A stretch of DNA of 64,000 nt from Streptomyces sp. 378. Lineage in GTDB: Bacteria; Actinomycetota; Actinomycetes; Streptomycetales; Streptomycetaceae. The notes under the pieces were generated by a model. That model did no database searches. It was given only the letters and a program-made list of their open reading frames with translations, and had not been told where the DNA came from. The DNA lies in the NCBI RefSeq assembly GCF_030124145.1, contig NZ_JASKMS010000004.1:62001-126000 (forward strand). Direction: 5' to 3'. This document shows positions 42,520 to 52,374 of this stretch, one piece after another. The position numbers and the translations under genes were made by a program. The stretch's first letter is position 1; every line of letters starts with the position of its first letter.

Positions 42520-45000
42520 ATGAGCAGCCTCTTTGACGACAACTTCCTGGCGAACCTCCAGGCCCAGCGGGGCCCCGCGGGCGAGCCCCCGCCGCCGCCC
42601 GAGGACGATCACGTACCGGAGTCGATCCCGGACGATCTGTTCGGCGGGAAGTTCGACGTGCCCCCGGACCGGGACCCGTACTACCGGGACGGCGCCCCCC
42701 GCCCGGTGGTGGACACCGCCACCCTCCTGGAGGGGCTGAACGACAACCAGCGCGCCGCCGTCGTCCACTCCGGCTCCCCGCTGCTCATCGTGGCCGGTGC
42801 CGGCTCCGGCAAGACCCGCGTGCTCACGCACCGCATCGCCCACCTGCTCGCCGAGCGGGCCGTGCACCCGGGCCAGGTCCTCGCGATCACCTTCACCAAC
42901 AAGGCCGCCGGCGAGATGAAGGAGCGCGTCGAGCAGCTCGTCGGCCCGCGCGCGAACGCCATGTGGGTCATGACGTTCCACAGCGCGTGCGTGCGCATCC
43001 TGAGGCGGGAGAGCAAGAAGCTCGGCTTCACGTCGTCCTTCTCGATCTACGACGCCGCCGACTCCAAGCGTCTGATGGCCCTGGTCTGCCGCGACCTGGA
43101 CCTCGACCCCAAGCGCTTCCCGCCGAAGTCCTTCAGCGCCAAGATCAGCAACCTGAAGAACGAGCTGATCGACGAGGAGGACTTCGCCGCCCAGGCCACC
43201 GACGGCTTCGAGAAGACCCTCGCCCAGGCCTACGCCATGTACCAGTCACGGCTGCGCGAGGCGAACGCGCTCGACTTCGACGACCTGATCATGACGACGG
43301 TCCATCTGCTGCGCGCCTTCCCGGACGTCGCCGAGCACTACCGCCGCCGCTTCCGCCACGTGCTGGTGGACGAGTACCAGGACACCAACCACGCCCAGTA
43401 CGCCCTGGTCCGAGAGCTGGTCGGCACCTCCGAGCACCCCGTCGACGTACCCCCCGGCCCGGACGACGTGCCGCCGGCCGAGCTGTGCGTGGTGGGTGAC
43501 GCCGACCAGTCGATCTACGCCTTCCGCGGCGCCACGATCCGCAACATCCTCCAGTTCGAGGAGGACTACCCGGACGCTACGACGATCCTGCTCGAGCAGA
43601 ACTACCGCTCCACGCAGACCATCCTCAGCGCCGCCAACGCGGTCATCGAGCGCAACGAGTCCCGCCGCCCCAAGAACCTGTGGACCAACGCGGGCGCGGG
43701 CGCCACGATCACCGGTTACGTCGCCGACACCGAGCACGACGAGGCCCAGTTCGTCGCCGACGAGATAGACCGCCTCACGGACACCGGTGAGGCCAAGGCC
43801 GGCGATGTCGCCGTCTTCTACCGCACCAACGCCCAGTCCCGCGTCTTCGAAGAGGTCTTCATCCGCGTCGGGCTGCCCTACAAGGTCGTCGGCGGTGTCC
43901 GCTTCTACGAGCGCAAGGAGGTCCGGGACGTCCTGGCCTACCTGCGCGTGCTGGCCAACCCCGAGGACTCGGTGCCGCTGCGCCGGATCCTCAACGTCCC
44001 CAAGCGGGGCATCGGCGACCGCGCCGAGGCGATGATCGACGCCTTGTCCCAGCGGGAGAAGATCAGCTTCCCGCAGGCTCTCAAGCGCGTCGACGAGGCG
44101 TACGGCATGGCCGCGCGCTCCACCAACGCCGTCAAGCGGTTCAACACGCTGATGGAGGATCTCCGGACGATCGTCGAGTCGGGCGCCGGACCGGCCACGG
44201 TGCTGGAGGCCGTCCTGGAGCGCACCGGATACCTCGCCGAGCTCCAGGCCTCCACCGACCCGCAGGACGAGACCCGGATCGAGAACCTCCAGGAACTCGC
44301 CGCCGTCGCCATGGAGTTCGAGCAGGAGCGCGGCGAGGAGGAGCGGAGCACCCTGTCCGACTTCCTCGAACAGGTCGCGCTGGTCGCCGACTCCGACCAG
44401 ATCCCCGACGAGGAGGACGGCGACGGCGTCATCACCCTGATGACCCTGCACACCGCCAAGGGCCTGGAGTTCCCGGTCGTCTTCCTGACCGGCATGGAGG
44501 ACGGCGTCTTCCCGCACATGCGCGCCCTCGGCCAGGCCAAGGAGCTGGAGGAGGAGCGGCGCCTTGCCTACGTCGGCATCACCCGTGCGCGCGAGCGGCT
44601 GTATCTGACACGGTCCACGCTGCGCAGCGCCTGGGGCCAGCCCTCGTACAACCCGCCCTCCCGGTTCCTGGAGGAGATCCCCGCCACGTATGTGGAGTGG
44701 AAGCGGACGGGTGCGACCGGACCGGCGGCCTCCGGGCCGGTCTCGGCGGTGGCGGCCTCGCTGTCCTCGTCCCGCTCCCGCTCGTCGGCCTCGGGCGCCT
44801 CCGGTTTCGCCACGCGACGCACCTCGGAGAAGCCGGTGGTGTCGCTCGCGGTCGGGGACCGGGTCACGCACGACCAGTTCGGGCTCGGGACCGTCGTCGC
44901 GGTCAAGGGCACGGGAGGCAACGCCGAGGCGACGATCGACTTCGGAGACACCAAGCCGAAGCGGCTGCTGCTGCGGTACGCGCCGGTGGAGAAGCTGTAG
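42520..45000 (+). CDS. pcrA: ATP-dependent DNA helicase PcrA/UvrD
   Basis: This 826-residue SF1A 3'-5' helicase is used in repair, replication restart and removal of stalled transcription. After an acidic, Pro-rich start (about 1-65) come the Q motif LNDNQRAAV, Walker A GAGSGKTR (Lys98), motif Ia ITFTNKAAGEM, Walker B VDEYQDTN (Asp284-Glu285), motif III VGDADQSIYAFRGA, motif IV QNYRSTQ, and motifs V and VI TLHTAKGLEFPVVF and YVGITRARERLYLT. The C-terminal 70 residues (SLAVGDRVTHDQFGLGTVV) form the Tudor-like RNA-polymerase-binding domain of PcrA. Full length; ATG 42520 with GGAG ahead. The promoter suggests induction by DNA damage. Confidence 0.97.
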   Translation: MSSLFDDNFLANLQAQRGPAGEPPPPPEDDHVPESIPDDLFGGKFDVPPDRDPYYRDGAPRPVVDTATLLEGLNDNQRAAVVHSGSPLLIVAGAGSGKTRVLTHRIAHLLAERAVHPGQVLAITFTNKAAGEMKERVEQLVGPRANAMWVMTFHSACVRILRRESKKLGFTSSFSIYDAADSKRLMALVCRDLDLDPKRFPPKSFSAKISNLKNELIDEEDFAAQATDGFEKTLAQAYAMYQSRLREANALDFDDLIMTTVHLLRAFPDVAEHYRRRFRHVLVDEYQDTNHAQYALVRELVGTSEHPVDVPPGPDDVPPAELCVVGDADQSIYAFRGATIRNILQFEEDYPDATTILLEQNYRSTQTILSAANAVIERNESRRPKNLWTNAGAGATITGYVADTEHDEAQFVADEIDRLTDTGEAKAGDVAVFYRTNAQSRVFEEVFIRVGLPYKVVGGVRFYERKEVRDVLAYLRVLANPEDSVPLRRILNVPKRGIGDRAEAMIDALSQREKISFPQALKRVDEAYGMAARSTNAVKRFNTLMEDLRTIVESGAGPATVLEAVLERTGYLAELQASTDPQDETRIENLQELAAVAMEFEQERGEEERSTLSDFLEQVALVADSDQIPDEEDGDGVITLMTLHTAKGLEFPVVFLTGMEDGVFPHMRALGQAKELEEERRLAYVGITRARERLYLTRSTLRSAWGQPSYNPPSRFLEEIPATYVEWKRTGATGPAASGPVSAVAASLSSSRSRSSASGASGFATRRTSEKPVVSLAVGDRVTHDQFGLGTVVAVKGTGGNAEATIDFGDTKPKRLLLRYAPVEKL

Positions 45001-45032
45001 CCCGGTGGGATGAGCCGGTGGGGCCCCTGCTC

Positions 45033-45057
45033 GCCCGGCGGGCGGGGGCTGCCGGGC
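45033..45057. terminator. possible terminator between pcrA and the M23 gene
   Basis: GCCCGGC / GCCGGGC stem with an 11-base loop in the 58-base gap between convergent genes. Confidence 0.4.
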
Positions 45058-45058
45058 G

Positions 45059-46621
45059 TTACGCCGGGTCGATGCCGTGGCTGCGCAGCCACGGGAGCGG
45101 GTCGATCGCCGAACCGCCAGCCGGGCGCACCTCGAAGTGCAGGTGCGGGCCGGTGGAGTTGCCGGAGTTGCCGGAGCGGGCGATCGGATCGCCGGCCTTC
45201 ACGGTCGTACCCGAGGGGACCGTGTAGGTGGAGAGGTGGCAGTACCACGTCTCCGTGCCGTCCTTGGCGGTCACGATCATCATGTTGCCGTACGCGCTGT
45301 TCCACTGCGTGCGCACGGTGCCGTCGGTGGCGGCCATCACGGTCGTGCCGTACGAGACGGGGAAGTCGATGCCGGTGTGCAGGGACATCCAGTTGATGCC
45401 GGACTGGCCGTAGTAGGCGCTGAGTCCGTGCCGCGCGACCGGCAGGGCGAACTTGGGGCGCAGCCGCTCCTTGCGGGCCGCCTCCTCAGCCGCTCGCTTC
45501 TTCTCGGCCGCCTGCTGGGCCTTGAGGTCGATGCGCTCCTGCGTACGACTGGCCCGGTCGGCGAAGTCGTCGGCGCCGGCGGCGAGGCTCTGCAGCTGGG
45601 TGTCCAGCTTGTTGTTGGCGGCGGCCGGTTTGACGGGCTGCGCGTCCGCCGCCGTCGTCCGCGCCTCGGCGGCACTGTCGTCGGCGAAACCGCCGACGGA
45701 GGCGGCGGCGATCCCGGCTACGCCCATCACGCACGCCGAGGGCACCGCGATGGTCATCAGCGCCGAGCGCTTGGGGGGCGTACGGCGGCGGGAACGCGAC
45801 CCGGCGCGCGAGGCCGCCCGCGGGGACCGAGCGGGGTCGACGTCCTCCTGGCCGTCCAGCAGCGGTGCGACGACGGGCAGTTCGCCGGTGGCGGCCGGTT
45901 CGTCGCCGTCCCCGTCGGGGTCGTGGTAGCCGTCCCCCTCGGAGTCGCGGTAGCCGTCCCCGTCGGATGCGTCGTAGGCGACCTGCTCGAACGTCGCGGT
46001 CTCGTGCTGGTCGAAGGTTTCAGCAGAGTGCTCGTACGCCTCGGGGGAAGGCGCGGCGGCGCCGTCGGAGTTCCACTGCGTGGCGTCGTAGGCGCCCGTG
46101 TCGAAGGTCTGCGTGCCCCAGTCCCACTGTTGGGTGTGGTCGGCGGGGTTGCCGGACTGGTCGGGCTGGAGCCAGGCGCCTGCTTCCCACTGCCCGGTGG
46201 CGTCGGGGGACGGGGCCGGTGACGGGATGGCCGACATCGGCAGCTGCTCGCCCGGCCAGGACGTCGTGTCGTAGACGCCGGTGTCGTAGGCGGCGTGGTG
46301 CTGGGCCGCGTACGCGTCGTAGTGCACGTTCTCGTGCGTGCCGGTGGGCCATTGACCGGTGTCGTAGGTGCCCGTGTCGTGGCCGCTGCCCGGCATGTCG
46401 CCGAAGAGGGGGTCCGTGGCGAAGCTCGTGGTGGCGTGTCCGGAGGCATCGAAACCGGCGCCGTGGGTACCGGAGGGGTCGAATCCGGTGGCGGCGCGGT
46501 CGCCGTACGTGGTGGAGTCGCCGTACTGGGCTTCCTCGGTGCCGTACGACGCGTAGTGCGCCGAGGCGGCGTCGGAAGCCGGAGCCGGGGTCATGGTCCC
46601 CGACGGGTGACGGTCGTTCAC
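45059..46621 (-). CDS. membrane-anchored M23 peptidase
   Basis: This gene encodes 520 residues from GTG 46621. The first 285 residues are a low-complexity cytoplasmic region full of Asp, Thr, Gly, Tyr and Gln (for example DTGTYDTGQWPTGTHE). A basic patch and membrane helix follow (about 285-312), then a short Lys/Ala/Glu coiled coil (about 330-385) and an LytM/M23 domain (about 388-520). The zinc ligands are present: HTGIDFPV (HxxxD) and HLHFEV (HxH), with a further His in YCHLS. It should cut peptide cross-links in peptidoglycan. The very long acidic inside part is unusual and could link the enzyme to cytoplasmic scaffolds. Confidence 0.92.
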   Translation of the reverse strand: MNDRHPSGTMTPAPASDAASAHYASYGTEEAQYGDSTTYGDRAATGFDPSGTHGAGFDASGHATTSFATDPLFGDMPGSGHDTGTYDTGQWPTGTHENVHYDAYAAQHHAAYDTGVYDTTSWPGEQLPMSAIPSPAPSPDATGQWEAGAWLQPDQSGNPADHTQQWDWGTQTFDTGAYDATQWNSDGAAAPSPEAYEHSAETFDQHETATFEQVAYDASDGDGYRDSEGDGYHDPDGDGDEPAATGELPVVAPLLDGQEDVDPARSPRAASRAGSRSRRRTPPKRSALMTIAVPSACVMGVAGIAAASVGGFADDSAAEARTTAADAQPVKPAAANNKLDTQLQSLAAGADDFADRASRTQERIDLKAQQAAEKKRAAEEAARKERLRPKFALPVARHGLSAYYGQSGINWMSLHTGIDFPVSYGTTVMAATDGTVRTQWNSAYGNMMIVTAKDGTETWYCHLSTYTVPSGTTVKAGDPIARSGNSGNSTGPHLHFEVRPAGGSAIDPLPWLRSHGIDPA

Positions 46622-46840
46622 CAACTTCTCTTTCGCCTCGACAACAGGGGCTGCCAGAGCAGTGCGGCGACTGTACCCGGCGGTACGCGGGCACGACAAT
46701 CTTCGACAGGTTTCACGCGCGCAGGAAACGGGCATTCGGCCGTGTTTTGGCGGACTGCGGGCACGGGTTTGGTTCTGTGTTCGAAGTTTGTTCGATGTTG
46801 ATCGGTGCTTCGCCGTGGTGGGCCCGCCGTATGACGAGTC

Positions 46841-47704
46841 TCAGGCGACCGTCAGGCCGCCGGTGTGTTCGGCGGCCGGTTCACCCGGGCGGGCCGTGTC
46901 GAGGACCTCTCGTATGCCGTTGGCGACGGCGGGGTGCACGGGCAGGGCGAGATGGCCGATGCCGGTCACGCGCACGTTCTCCGCCCTCAGGTCGGGATGG
47001 TCGATGCGGGCCGTCTCCACCGGGTCCATCACATGGTCCAGGTCGCTCCAGAAGCTGACGAAGTGCGTACGGCAGTCAGGGGCGGGCAGAGCGAGCTCAT
47101 CGAGCACCGGTGAGCCGGGGCGCATCTGGCGCACGATGGGGTGCGCGTTCGCCACGGGCATCACCCGGGTTCCGGCGTGCGGCGTGCCGAGCGTGACAAG
47201 GGTCCGTACACGCGTGTCGCCGCCGAGGCGTTGCACGTAGTAACGCGCTATCAGACCGCCGAGGCTGTGCCCGACGACATCGACCTGCGGGGACCCGGTG
47301 CGTTCGCAGACCTCCTCGATGTGCCGGCCGAACAACTCGGCCGCGGCGCGTATGTCGCAGGTCAGCGGCGAGTAGTTGAGGGACTCGATCCGCTGCCTGC
47401 CGTGCTGGGCGAGACTGCGGCGCAGGAGGACGAAGACCGAGCGGTTGTCGATGAAGCCGTGCAGCAGGACGACCGGGGGCTTGGCCCGCGTGGGCAGTTG
47501 GGCGGCGCCGTCCGTGGGCAGTGCCGGAACGGGGGTGCGTCGCTCCTGCGTGATGCCCGACGGGTAGAGGAGGAGATGCCCGGCCAGGATCGCGAGCTCC
47601 AGGGCGGTGGCCTTCAGCAGGGCCAGGGGCAGTCCCGCCGTCCTGCTCGGCAGCAGGCGCTCGCAGAGCGGAAGAAAGGGCAGAGCAGCCCTGGTGACCT
47701 TCAT
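46841..47704 (-). CDS. alpha/beta-hydrolase lipase
   Basis: This gene encodes 287 residues from ATG 47704, with AGGAGG 6 bases ahead. A hydrophobic N-terminal stretch (LALLKATALELAILAGHLLL, about 25-46) may anchor or export it. The fold has the oxyanion segment PVVLLHGFIDN (HGF), the nucleophile elbow VVGHSLGGL (Ser147), Asp probably in the DLDHVMDP area and His in GIGHLALPVHP. The pattern fits triacylglycerol lipases/esterases of the LipA/EstA type. It is followed by 219 bases with the promoter of the M23 gene and preceded by a long non-coding stretch. The substrate is unknown. Confidence 0.87.
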   Translation of the reverse strand: MKVTRAALPFLPLCERLLPSRTAGLPLALLKATALELAILAGHLLLYPSGITQERRTPVPALPTDGAAQLPTRAKPPVVLLHGFIDNRSVFVLLRRSLAQHGRQRIESLNYSPLTCDIRAAAELFGRHIEEVCERTGSPQVDVVGHSLGGLIARYYVQRLGGDTRVRTLVTLGTPHAGTRVMPVANAHPIVRQMRPGSPVLDELALPAPDCRTHFVSFWSDLDHVMDPVETARIDHPDLRAENVRVTGIGHLALPVHPAVANGIREVLDTARPGEPAAEHTGGLTVA

Positions 47705-48229
47705 GGCCGACCTCCTGTCGGCACGCTGGAGGACGGCTCCGCCCCCCCGTGTGCCCTCGTGGGGAGCAGCCGCGAAGACGGCCGGCGTTGACCGCGAGAG
47801 CGGCGTGAGCCGCGTGAGCTGCGGGGTTGGAGCGCGGCGTGTGGCGTGTGGGACGCCTGAGGTGCGACGGAGGTCCCCGATCGGTGGGGTGACGAGGTTC
47901 CCCGCTGGTGTGCCGTGTCTGCCCTGCGTGCTGTGCGTGCGGTGCTTGCCCTGCGTGCCTTCGCCGAAGCACCTGACCGCCGCTGTGTGTGGTGGACGGC
48001 GCGGCGGTACGGCAACCTCGATGCGGCTCCCCTTGCGCTTGTCCCACCATGTGATTTCCCCCTCGCCGCGCACCGCGAAACTGCCGGTTGCGGGATGCTG
48101 GACATAACGTTCGTTCACTTGCCCGGACGGTTCGGGGTGAGGTGTCCGTGCGGTGCGGCGTGTACGGCTTGCCCGATGTGTGCGGTACTTGTCGGTACGG
48201 ATGGATGTAGTCGCTTCATGGAGGCAGTG
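47705..48229. other. non-coding region between lipase and icmB
   Basis: These 525 bases hold two divergent promoters. I see no RNA gene or clear repeat. TTGTCGGTA at 48189-48197 resembles the -35 half of the damage promoter, but the -10 position (TGTAGT) does not fit. Frames open through here are shadows. Confidence 0.45.
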
Positions 48230-48646
<417 letters not shown>

Positions 48647-48981
48647 GCCTCCGGCGGCTTGGCCGGGGTGGCCATGTCCAGCCGGGGCTGGAGCGGGTGC
48701 CGGAGCCGGTGCCGGTGCCGGTGCCGGTGCCGGTGCCAGTGCCAGAGCTTGTGCCAGTGCCGGTGGCAGAGCCGGTGCCTTCCCGGCTCGGGTGAGATCT
48801 TTCGGCGGGACGGTCCCCTTCGGCGGTCGCTCAGTTGGTTGCTGCTGTTTCGTTCGTACCGGTCGTCCGGGTAGTTCCGGGGGGCCCGGCCGACCGGGTG
48901 GTTCCGGCGGCCCCGGTCGTCGGCACGCTCGGCGGTGGTCGGCTGCTGGTGGGCCGCCGTCGCCGGACGGGCGGGCAGGGG
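48647..48981. other. non-coding interval with a GGTGCC hexanucleotide repeat
   Basis: Between convergent icmB and the DUF5691 gene. At about 48695-48780 the six-base unit GGTGCC (variants AGTGCC, GAGCC) repeats a dozen times. The remainder is G/C-rich without a gene; a GCCGG-rich stretch near 48890-48930 can fold. Confidence 0.6.
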
Positions 48982-50661
48982 TCAGGCCGCTCCCAGCTCC
49001 TCGGCCATCGCCGCACGCAGCCGCAGGGTCGTGACGAGGCGCTGGAAGGCCTCCGCCCAGTAGCCGCCCGCTCCCGGAGACGCGTTCTCCGGCTCGTCCG
49101 GCACGGCCAGCAGGGCGTCGAGCCGGGCGGCCTCGGACGGGTCGAGGCAGCGCTCGGCCAGGCCCATGACCCCGCTGAAACTCCATGGATAACTCCCCGC
49201 GTCCCGAGCGATGTTGAGCGCGTCCACCACGGCCCCGCCGAGCGGTGCGGCCCAGGGCACCGCACACATCCCGAGCAACTGGAAGGCCTCGGACAGGCCG
49301 TGCGTGGCGATGAAGCCGGCCACCCACTCGGCCCGTTCCGTGGCGCCCAGCGTGCCGAGCAGCCTGGCGCGTTCGGCCAGGGACACCGCCCCCGGGCCGC
49401 CCGCCTCCGGCGCCGACGGCTCGCCGAGCAGCGCGCGTGCCCACTCGGCGTCCTCCTGGCGCACCGCCGCCCGGCACCACGCCGCGTGCAACTCGCCCTG
49501 CCAGTCGTCCGCCACCGGCAGCGCCACGATCTCCCGGGGCGTACGCCCGCCGAGCCGCCGTGACCAGGTACCGAGCGGCGCCGCCTCCACCAACTGGCCG
49601 AGCCACCAGGACCGTTCTCCCCGCCCCGCCGGAGCCTTCGCCACGACACCGTCGCGCTCCATGGCCGGATCGCACTCGTGCGGTGCCTCGACGACGATCG
49701 TCGGGGTGTTCTGCGCGGTGCTCCCCGGTCCGTCGTGCTCGCCGCCGGTCTCCGACGGCGGCACGGTCCGCATGTGGTCGATGGCGACACAGGCCTCCGC
49801 CCGGACCGCCATGCGCGCGGCGAGCGCCGAACCGGGCAGGGACGACAGCAGCTCCGCCGCCGTCGCCCGGACGTTGCGGCTGCGGTCGGCCAGGGCCTGC
49901 TCCAGGAACGGCTCGTCGTCCGGGCCCAGGCCCGCGCGCAGGGAGTCGAGGAACATCAGCCGGTCCTCGGCACGTTCCGTCGTCCAAGTCGTCGCCAGCA
50001 GCGCGCGTGCGGCGGCCGGTTCACGGGAGCGGAGCGCGGACAGCAGGGCGACCCGTTCGGCGAACAGGCCCTCCTGCCACAGCCGCTGGATCCTGGCGTC
50101 GTCCTCGGGCTGCGGCAGGGCCGCTCCGCCGCCCGAGGTCGCGCGCAGGGCGAAACGCCAGTCCGGGTTCAGCCGCGCCAGCCACAGACCCCGCGGCCCC
50201 GCGAACTCCAGTGCCGCCGGGCGCAGGTCGGTACGCCCCCGGGCCGCGTCCAGCAGCGCCGGAAGCACCTGCGGAGGCGGTGCGAAACCACGGGCGTTCG
50301 CCGCCGCGAGCCATTGGGGCAGCAGCTCCACCAGGTCGGGTGCGGCGCCCCGTCGGCCACCGCCGGACGGACCGGGTCGGTCGGCCAGCAGCATCGCGAG
50401 TCTGTGGGCGGCCGCCGGCGGCAGGGCGGGACGCGCGTCCACCGGAGCCGGCTGAAGCCGCTCGGCGGCCCGCGCCGGACGCAGACCGGCCCGTCGCCGC
50501 ACGGTCTGCACGGCCGCCGCGTCCAGCAGGGCCACGGGTGCGTCCGGGCCGGGAGCGCTGCCCGGCGGGGTGCGCCGGTCGGTGCCCAGCAGCGCGGTGG
50601 TGACGAGCCCCTCCCAGGCGTCCGCGCCGGGCGCGTCCACAGGAGCGGAGGTCCTGGTCAT
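48982..50661 (-). CDS. DUF5691-family protein
   Basis: This 559-residue cytosolic protein starts at ATG 50661 with AAGGA ahead. The opening WEGLVTTALLGTDRRTPP and the later W-rich middle (RSWWLGQLVEAAPLGTWSRRLG, in pieces) identify the DUF5691 family. The body is Leu/Ala-rich with repeating helical pairs (LFAERVALLSALRSREPA, SRNVRATAAELLSSLPGS) like HEAT repeats. No catalytic motif is apparent. The gene is the second of a leftward unit behind the SWIM zinc-finger gene. In many actinobacteria DUF5691, SWIM, MoxR, DUF5682 and VWA genes travel together, which argues for a shared complex; a scaffold role is inferred. Confidence 0.82.
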   Translation of the reverse strand: MTRTSAPVDAPGADAWEGLVTTALLGTDRRTPPGSAPGPDAPVALLDAAAVQTVRRRAGLRPARAAERLQPAPVDARPALPPAAAHRLAMLLADRPGPSGGGRRGAAPDLVELLPQWLAAANARGFAPPPQVLPALLDAARGRTDLRPAALEFAGPRGLWLARLNPDWRFALRATSGGGAALPQPEDDARIQRLWQEGLFAERVALLSALRSREPAAARALLATTWTTERAEDRLMFLDSLRAGLGPDDEPFLEQALADRSRNVRATAAELLSSLPGSALAARMAVRAEACVAIDHMRTVPPSETGGEHDGPGSTAQNTPTIVVEAPHECDPAMERDGVVAKAPAGRGERSWWLGQLVEAAPLGTWSRRLGGRTPREIVALPVADDWQGELHAAWCRAAVRQEDAEWARALLGEPSAPEAGGPGAVSLAERARLLGTLGATERAEWVAGFIATHGLSEAFQLLGMCAVPWAAPLGGAVVDALNIARDAGSYPWSFSGVMGLAERCLDPSEAARLDALLAVPDEPENASPGAGGYWAEAFQRLVTTLRLRAAMAEELGAA

Positions 50662-50873
50662 GAGCTTCCTTTCCGCGGGGCGCCCGGTGGTTGAAGGCTC
50701 GCCCTTGTCGGTTGTCCCGCGATGCCTGAAAGATGCGTGGGTCTGTGGGATGCGTGCGCCGGGCCGAGCGGCCGGGCGGGGCCGGGGCCCGGGCCGGTGT
50801 TCGTGCCGACGCAGGGGACTGTGCTGGTGCGGGTACCGGTACTCGTGCCGGGGCCGATGCCGGTGCCGTCGGC

Positions 50874-52229
50874 TCAGCAGAGGGCGACCGCCTCGCCCGG
50901 CCCCTCCGGCCAGGCCGTCAGCGGGGTGAAGCCCTGGTGGCCGCATTCACCGAACACCCTGACCGGGGCACCGCCCGACAGGGCGACCAGCCGCCACAGG
51001 CCCGGCCGGGAACGCCCGGCGGGAGTGATCGGCAACGCCGCGTCCTCGTCGGCGTCCGCCAGCTGCCACGAGTCGCCGTCCGGGGCCGGGACGACCCGGT
51101 CCAACGTCACCGGGACGGACTCCAGCCACGGATCCTCGCGCAGGGCGTCGCCGTAGCGGGCCAGCGCCTGGGACGTCGTCGTCCCCGGCGGACGCAGCGC
51201 CGCGGGCGCGGGCGGGGCGAACTGCTCGCCCAGGACCACTCGCAGCCGCCCGGCGCCCGGGTACGCGGACACCTCCGCCTCCAGGGCAAGCCCCACCGGC
51301 AGTGCCAGCTCCGGGGCGCGTCCGGCGGCTCCATAGGAGAGGAGCAGCACGGTCCGGCGCGAAGCGGCGCCGTGCAGCCAGATCCGTCGGGTCGTCAGGC
51401 GCGAGTCCGTCGTGTCGTGCTGCGCGAGGACCAGCCAGCGGTCCCGCAGCGGCGGGCCGTCCGCGGAGGCCGGGAGTCCGATCCGGGAACGGACCGTCGC
51501 GGCGAGGCCGTCCGGGAGCCGCTCGCGGCGCAACCAGCCCTGGTCGAGGAGATGCAGCAGCGCGCACTCCTCCAACAGTCGCACCGGCCAGCCGGGACCC
51601 GTCCCCGGGATCGCCCCCAACTCCCGCACCCTGCCCGCCAGACCCTGGGCCTGGGCGTCGACCATGCGGGCCGCCGTCTCCTCCCAGAGGCCGTACCCCG
51701 CCTGTTCCGCCGTCGCCAGGCCGCCACGCAACAGGTCCGTCAGGCGCTGCTCCAGCTCCACCGCGCCCGCCGTGACCCGCTCGGCCCGGCGCTCCGCCCG
51801 GCGCAGCGCCGCCTCCGGATCAGCGGGCCCGGACGACGCACCGGAGCCGTCCCCGGCCTTCTTCTCCTCCGCGCGCTTGCGCCGCCCCGCCATCCACTGC
51901 CCGGCCCACTCCGGCGCCTGCCCCGGCGGCACCGCCGCTTCGTCGCCGGCCCAGAGCAGCAGCAGCCCGAGCGCGTGCTTGCACGGAAACTTCCGGCTCG
52001 GACAACTGCACTTGTACGCGGGCCCGGCGGCGTCCGCGATGTCCACGACCGTCTGATACGGCTTGCTTCCGCTGCCCTTGCACAGCCCCCACACCGCCCC
52101 CTCGTCGGAACTGCCCGCCTCGGACCACGGTCCCGCCGCGCCGAGTTTGCTTCCCGCTTTGCGTGATGCGGCGTCAGGTGCCAGTGCCAGCACCTGGTCC
52201 GCCGTCCAGCGCACCCCCTGCTGAGTCAT
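50874..52229 (-). CDS. SWIM zinc-finger protein
   Basis: This gene encodes 451 residues from ATG 52229. The SWIM zinc finger is complete near the start: Cys74, Cys76, then Cys83 and His85 in KCSCPSRKFPCKHALG. It is preceded by a conserved strand region (GLCKGSGSKPYQTVV). SWIM fingers bind DNA or proteins. A charged helical region (about 120-200) and a long C-terminal part of unknown fold follow. The ATG lies 7 bases after a perfect damage-type -10 box, so the message is leaderless. A 212-base gap, G/C-rich with no gene, separates it from the DUF5691 gene. The gene is divergent from MoxR with matched promoters. Confidence 0.87.
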   Translation of the reverse strand: MTQQGVRWTADQVLALAPDAASRKAGSKLGAAGPWSEAGSSDEGAVWGLCKGSGSKPYQTVVDIADAAGPAYKCSCPSRKFPCKHALGLLLLWAGDEAAVPPGQAPEWAGQWMAGRRKRAEEKKAGDGSGASSGPADPEAALRRAERRAERVTAGAVELEQRLTDLLRGGLATAEQAGYGLWEETAARMVDAQAQGLAGRVRELGAIPGTGPGWPVRLLEECALLHLLDQGWLRRERLPDGLAATVRSRIGLPASADGPPLRDRWLVLAQHDTTDSRLTTRRIWLHGAASRRTVLLLSYGAAGRAPELALPVGLALEAEVSAYPGAGRLRVVLGEQFAPPAPAALRPPGTTTSQALARYGDALREDPWLESVPVTLDRVVPAPDGDSWQLADADEDAALPITPAGRSRPGLWRLVALSGGAPVRVFGECGHQGFTPLTAWPEGPGEAVALC

Positions 52230-52236
52230 GCCATCG

Positions 52237-52259
52237 AAGGTAGATCCCACCACTGACAA
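52237..52259 (-). promoter_or_regulatory. DNA-damage-type (PafBC/RecA-NDp) promoter, leftward
   Basis: On the minus strand TTGTCAGTG (52259-52251), 8 bases, then TACCTT (52242-52237). This is a perfect match to tTGTCRgtg-N8-TAnnnT. The SWIM gene ATG is 7 bases further, so the message is leaderless. Confidence 0.8.
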
Positions 52260-52308
52260 TCGGGTCCGTGAACGCCCCCGGCGGACTGTTTCCGCAGGTC
52301 AGAACGCA

Positions 52309-52331
52309 TTGTCAGTGGGGTGGTGCAACGT
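52309..52331 (+). promoter_or_regulatory. DNA-damage-type (PafBC/RecA-NDp) promoter, rightward
   Basis: TTGTCAGTG (52309-52317), 8 bases, then CAACGT (52326-52331), one base off TAnnnT. It faces away from the leftward promoter, and the two TTGTCAGTG boxes form an inverted pair about 50 bases apart. The MoxR ATG is 44 bases downstream with GGAGGGGGA ahead. Confidence 0.72.
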
Positions 52332-52374
52332 TGGTGCCAGATCCGAACCGGCCGAGCTGGAGGGGGACTTTGCC

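Noticed and set aside
46781..46795. TCGAAGTTTGTTCGA as a LexA box before the M23 gene
   Set aside because: It is one base shorter than the actinobacterial SOS box and lacks its inner C/G pair. No SOS gene follows.
48189..48211. TTGTCGGTA before icmB as a third damage-type promoter
   Set aside because: The -35 half fits, but after 8 bases the sequence is TGTAGT, which lacks the TA of the -10 box, and B12 metabolism is not an expected target.
48647..48981. Possible CRISPR-like array from regularly spaced GGTGCC units
   Set aside because: The units are contiguous six-base repeats without spacers, and no cas genes are in the window.
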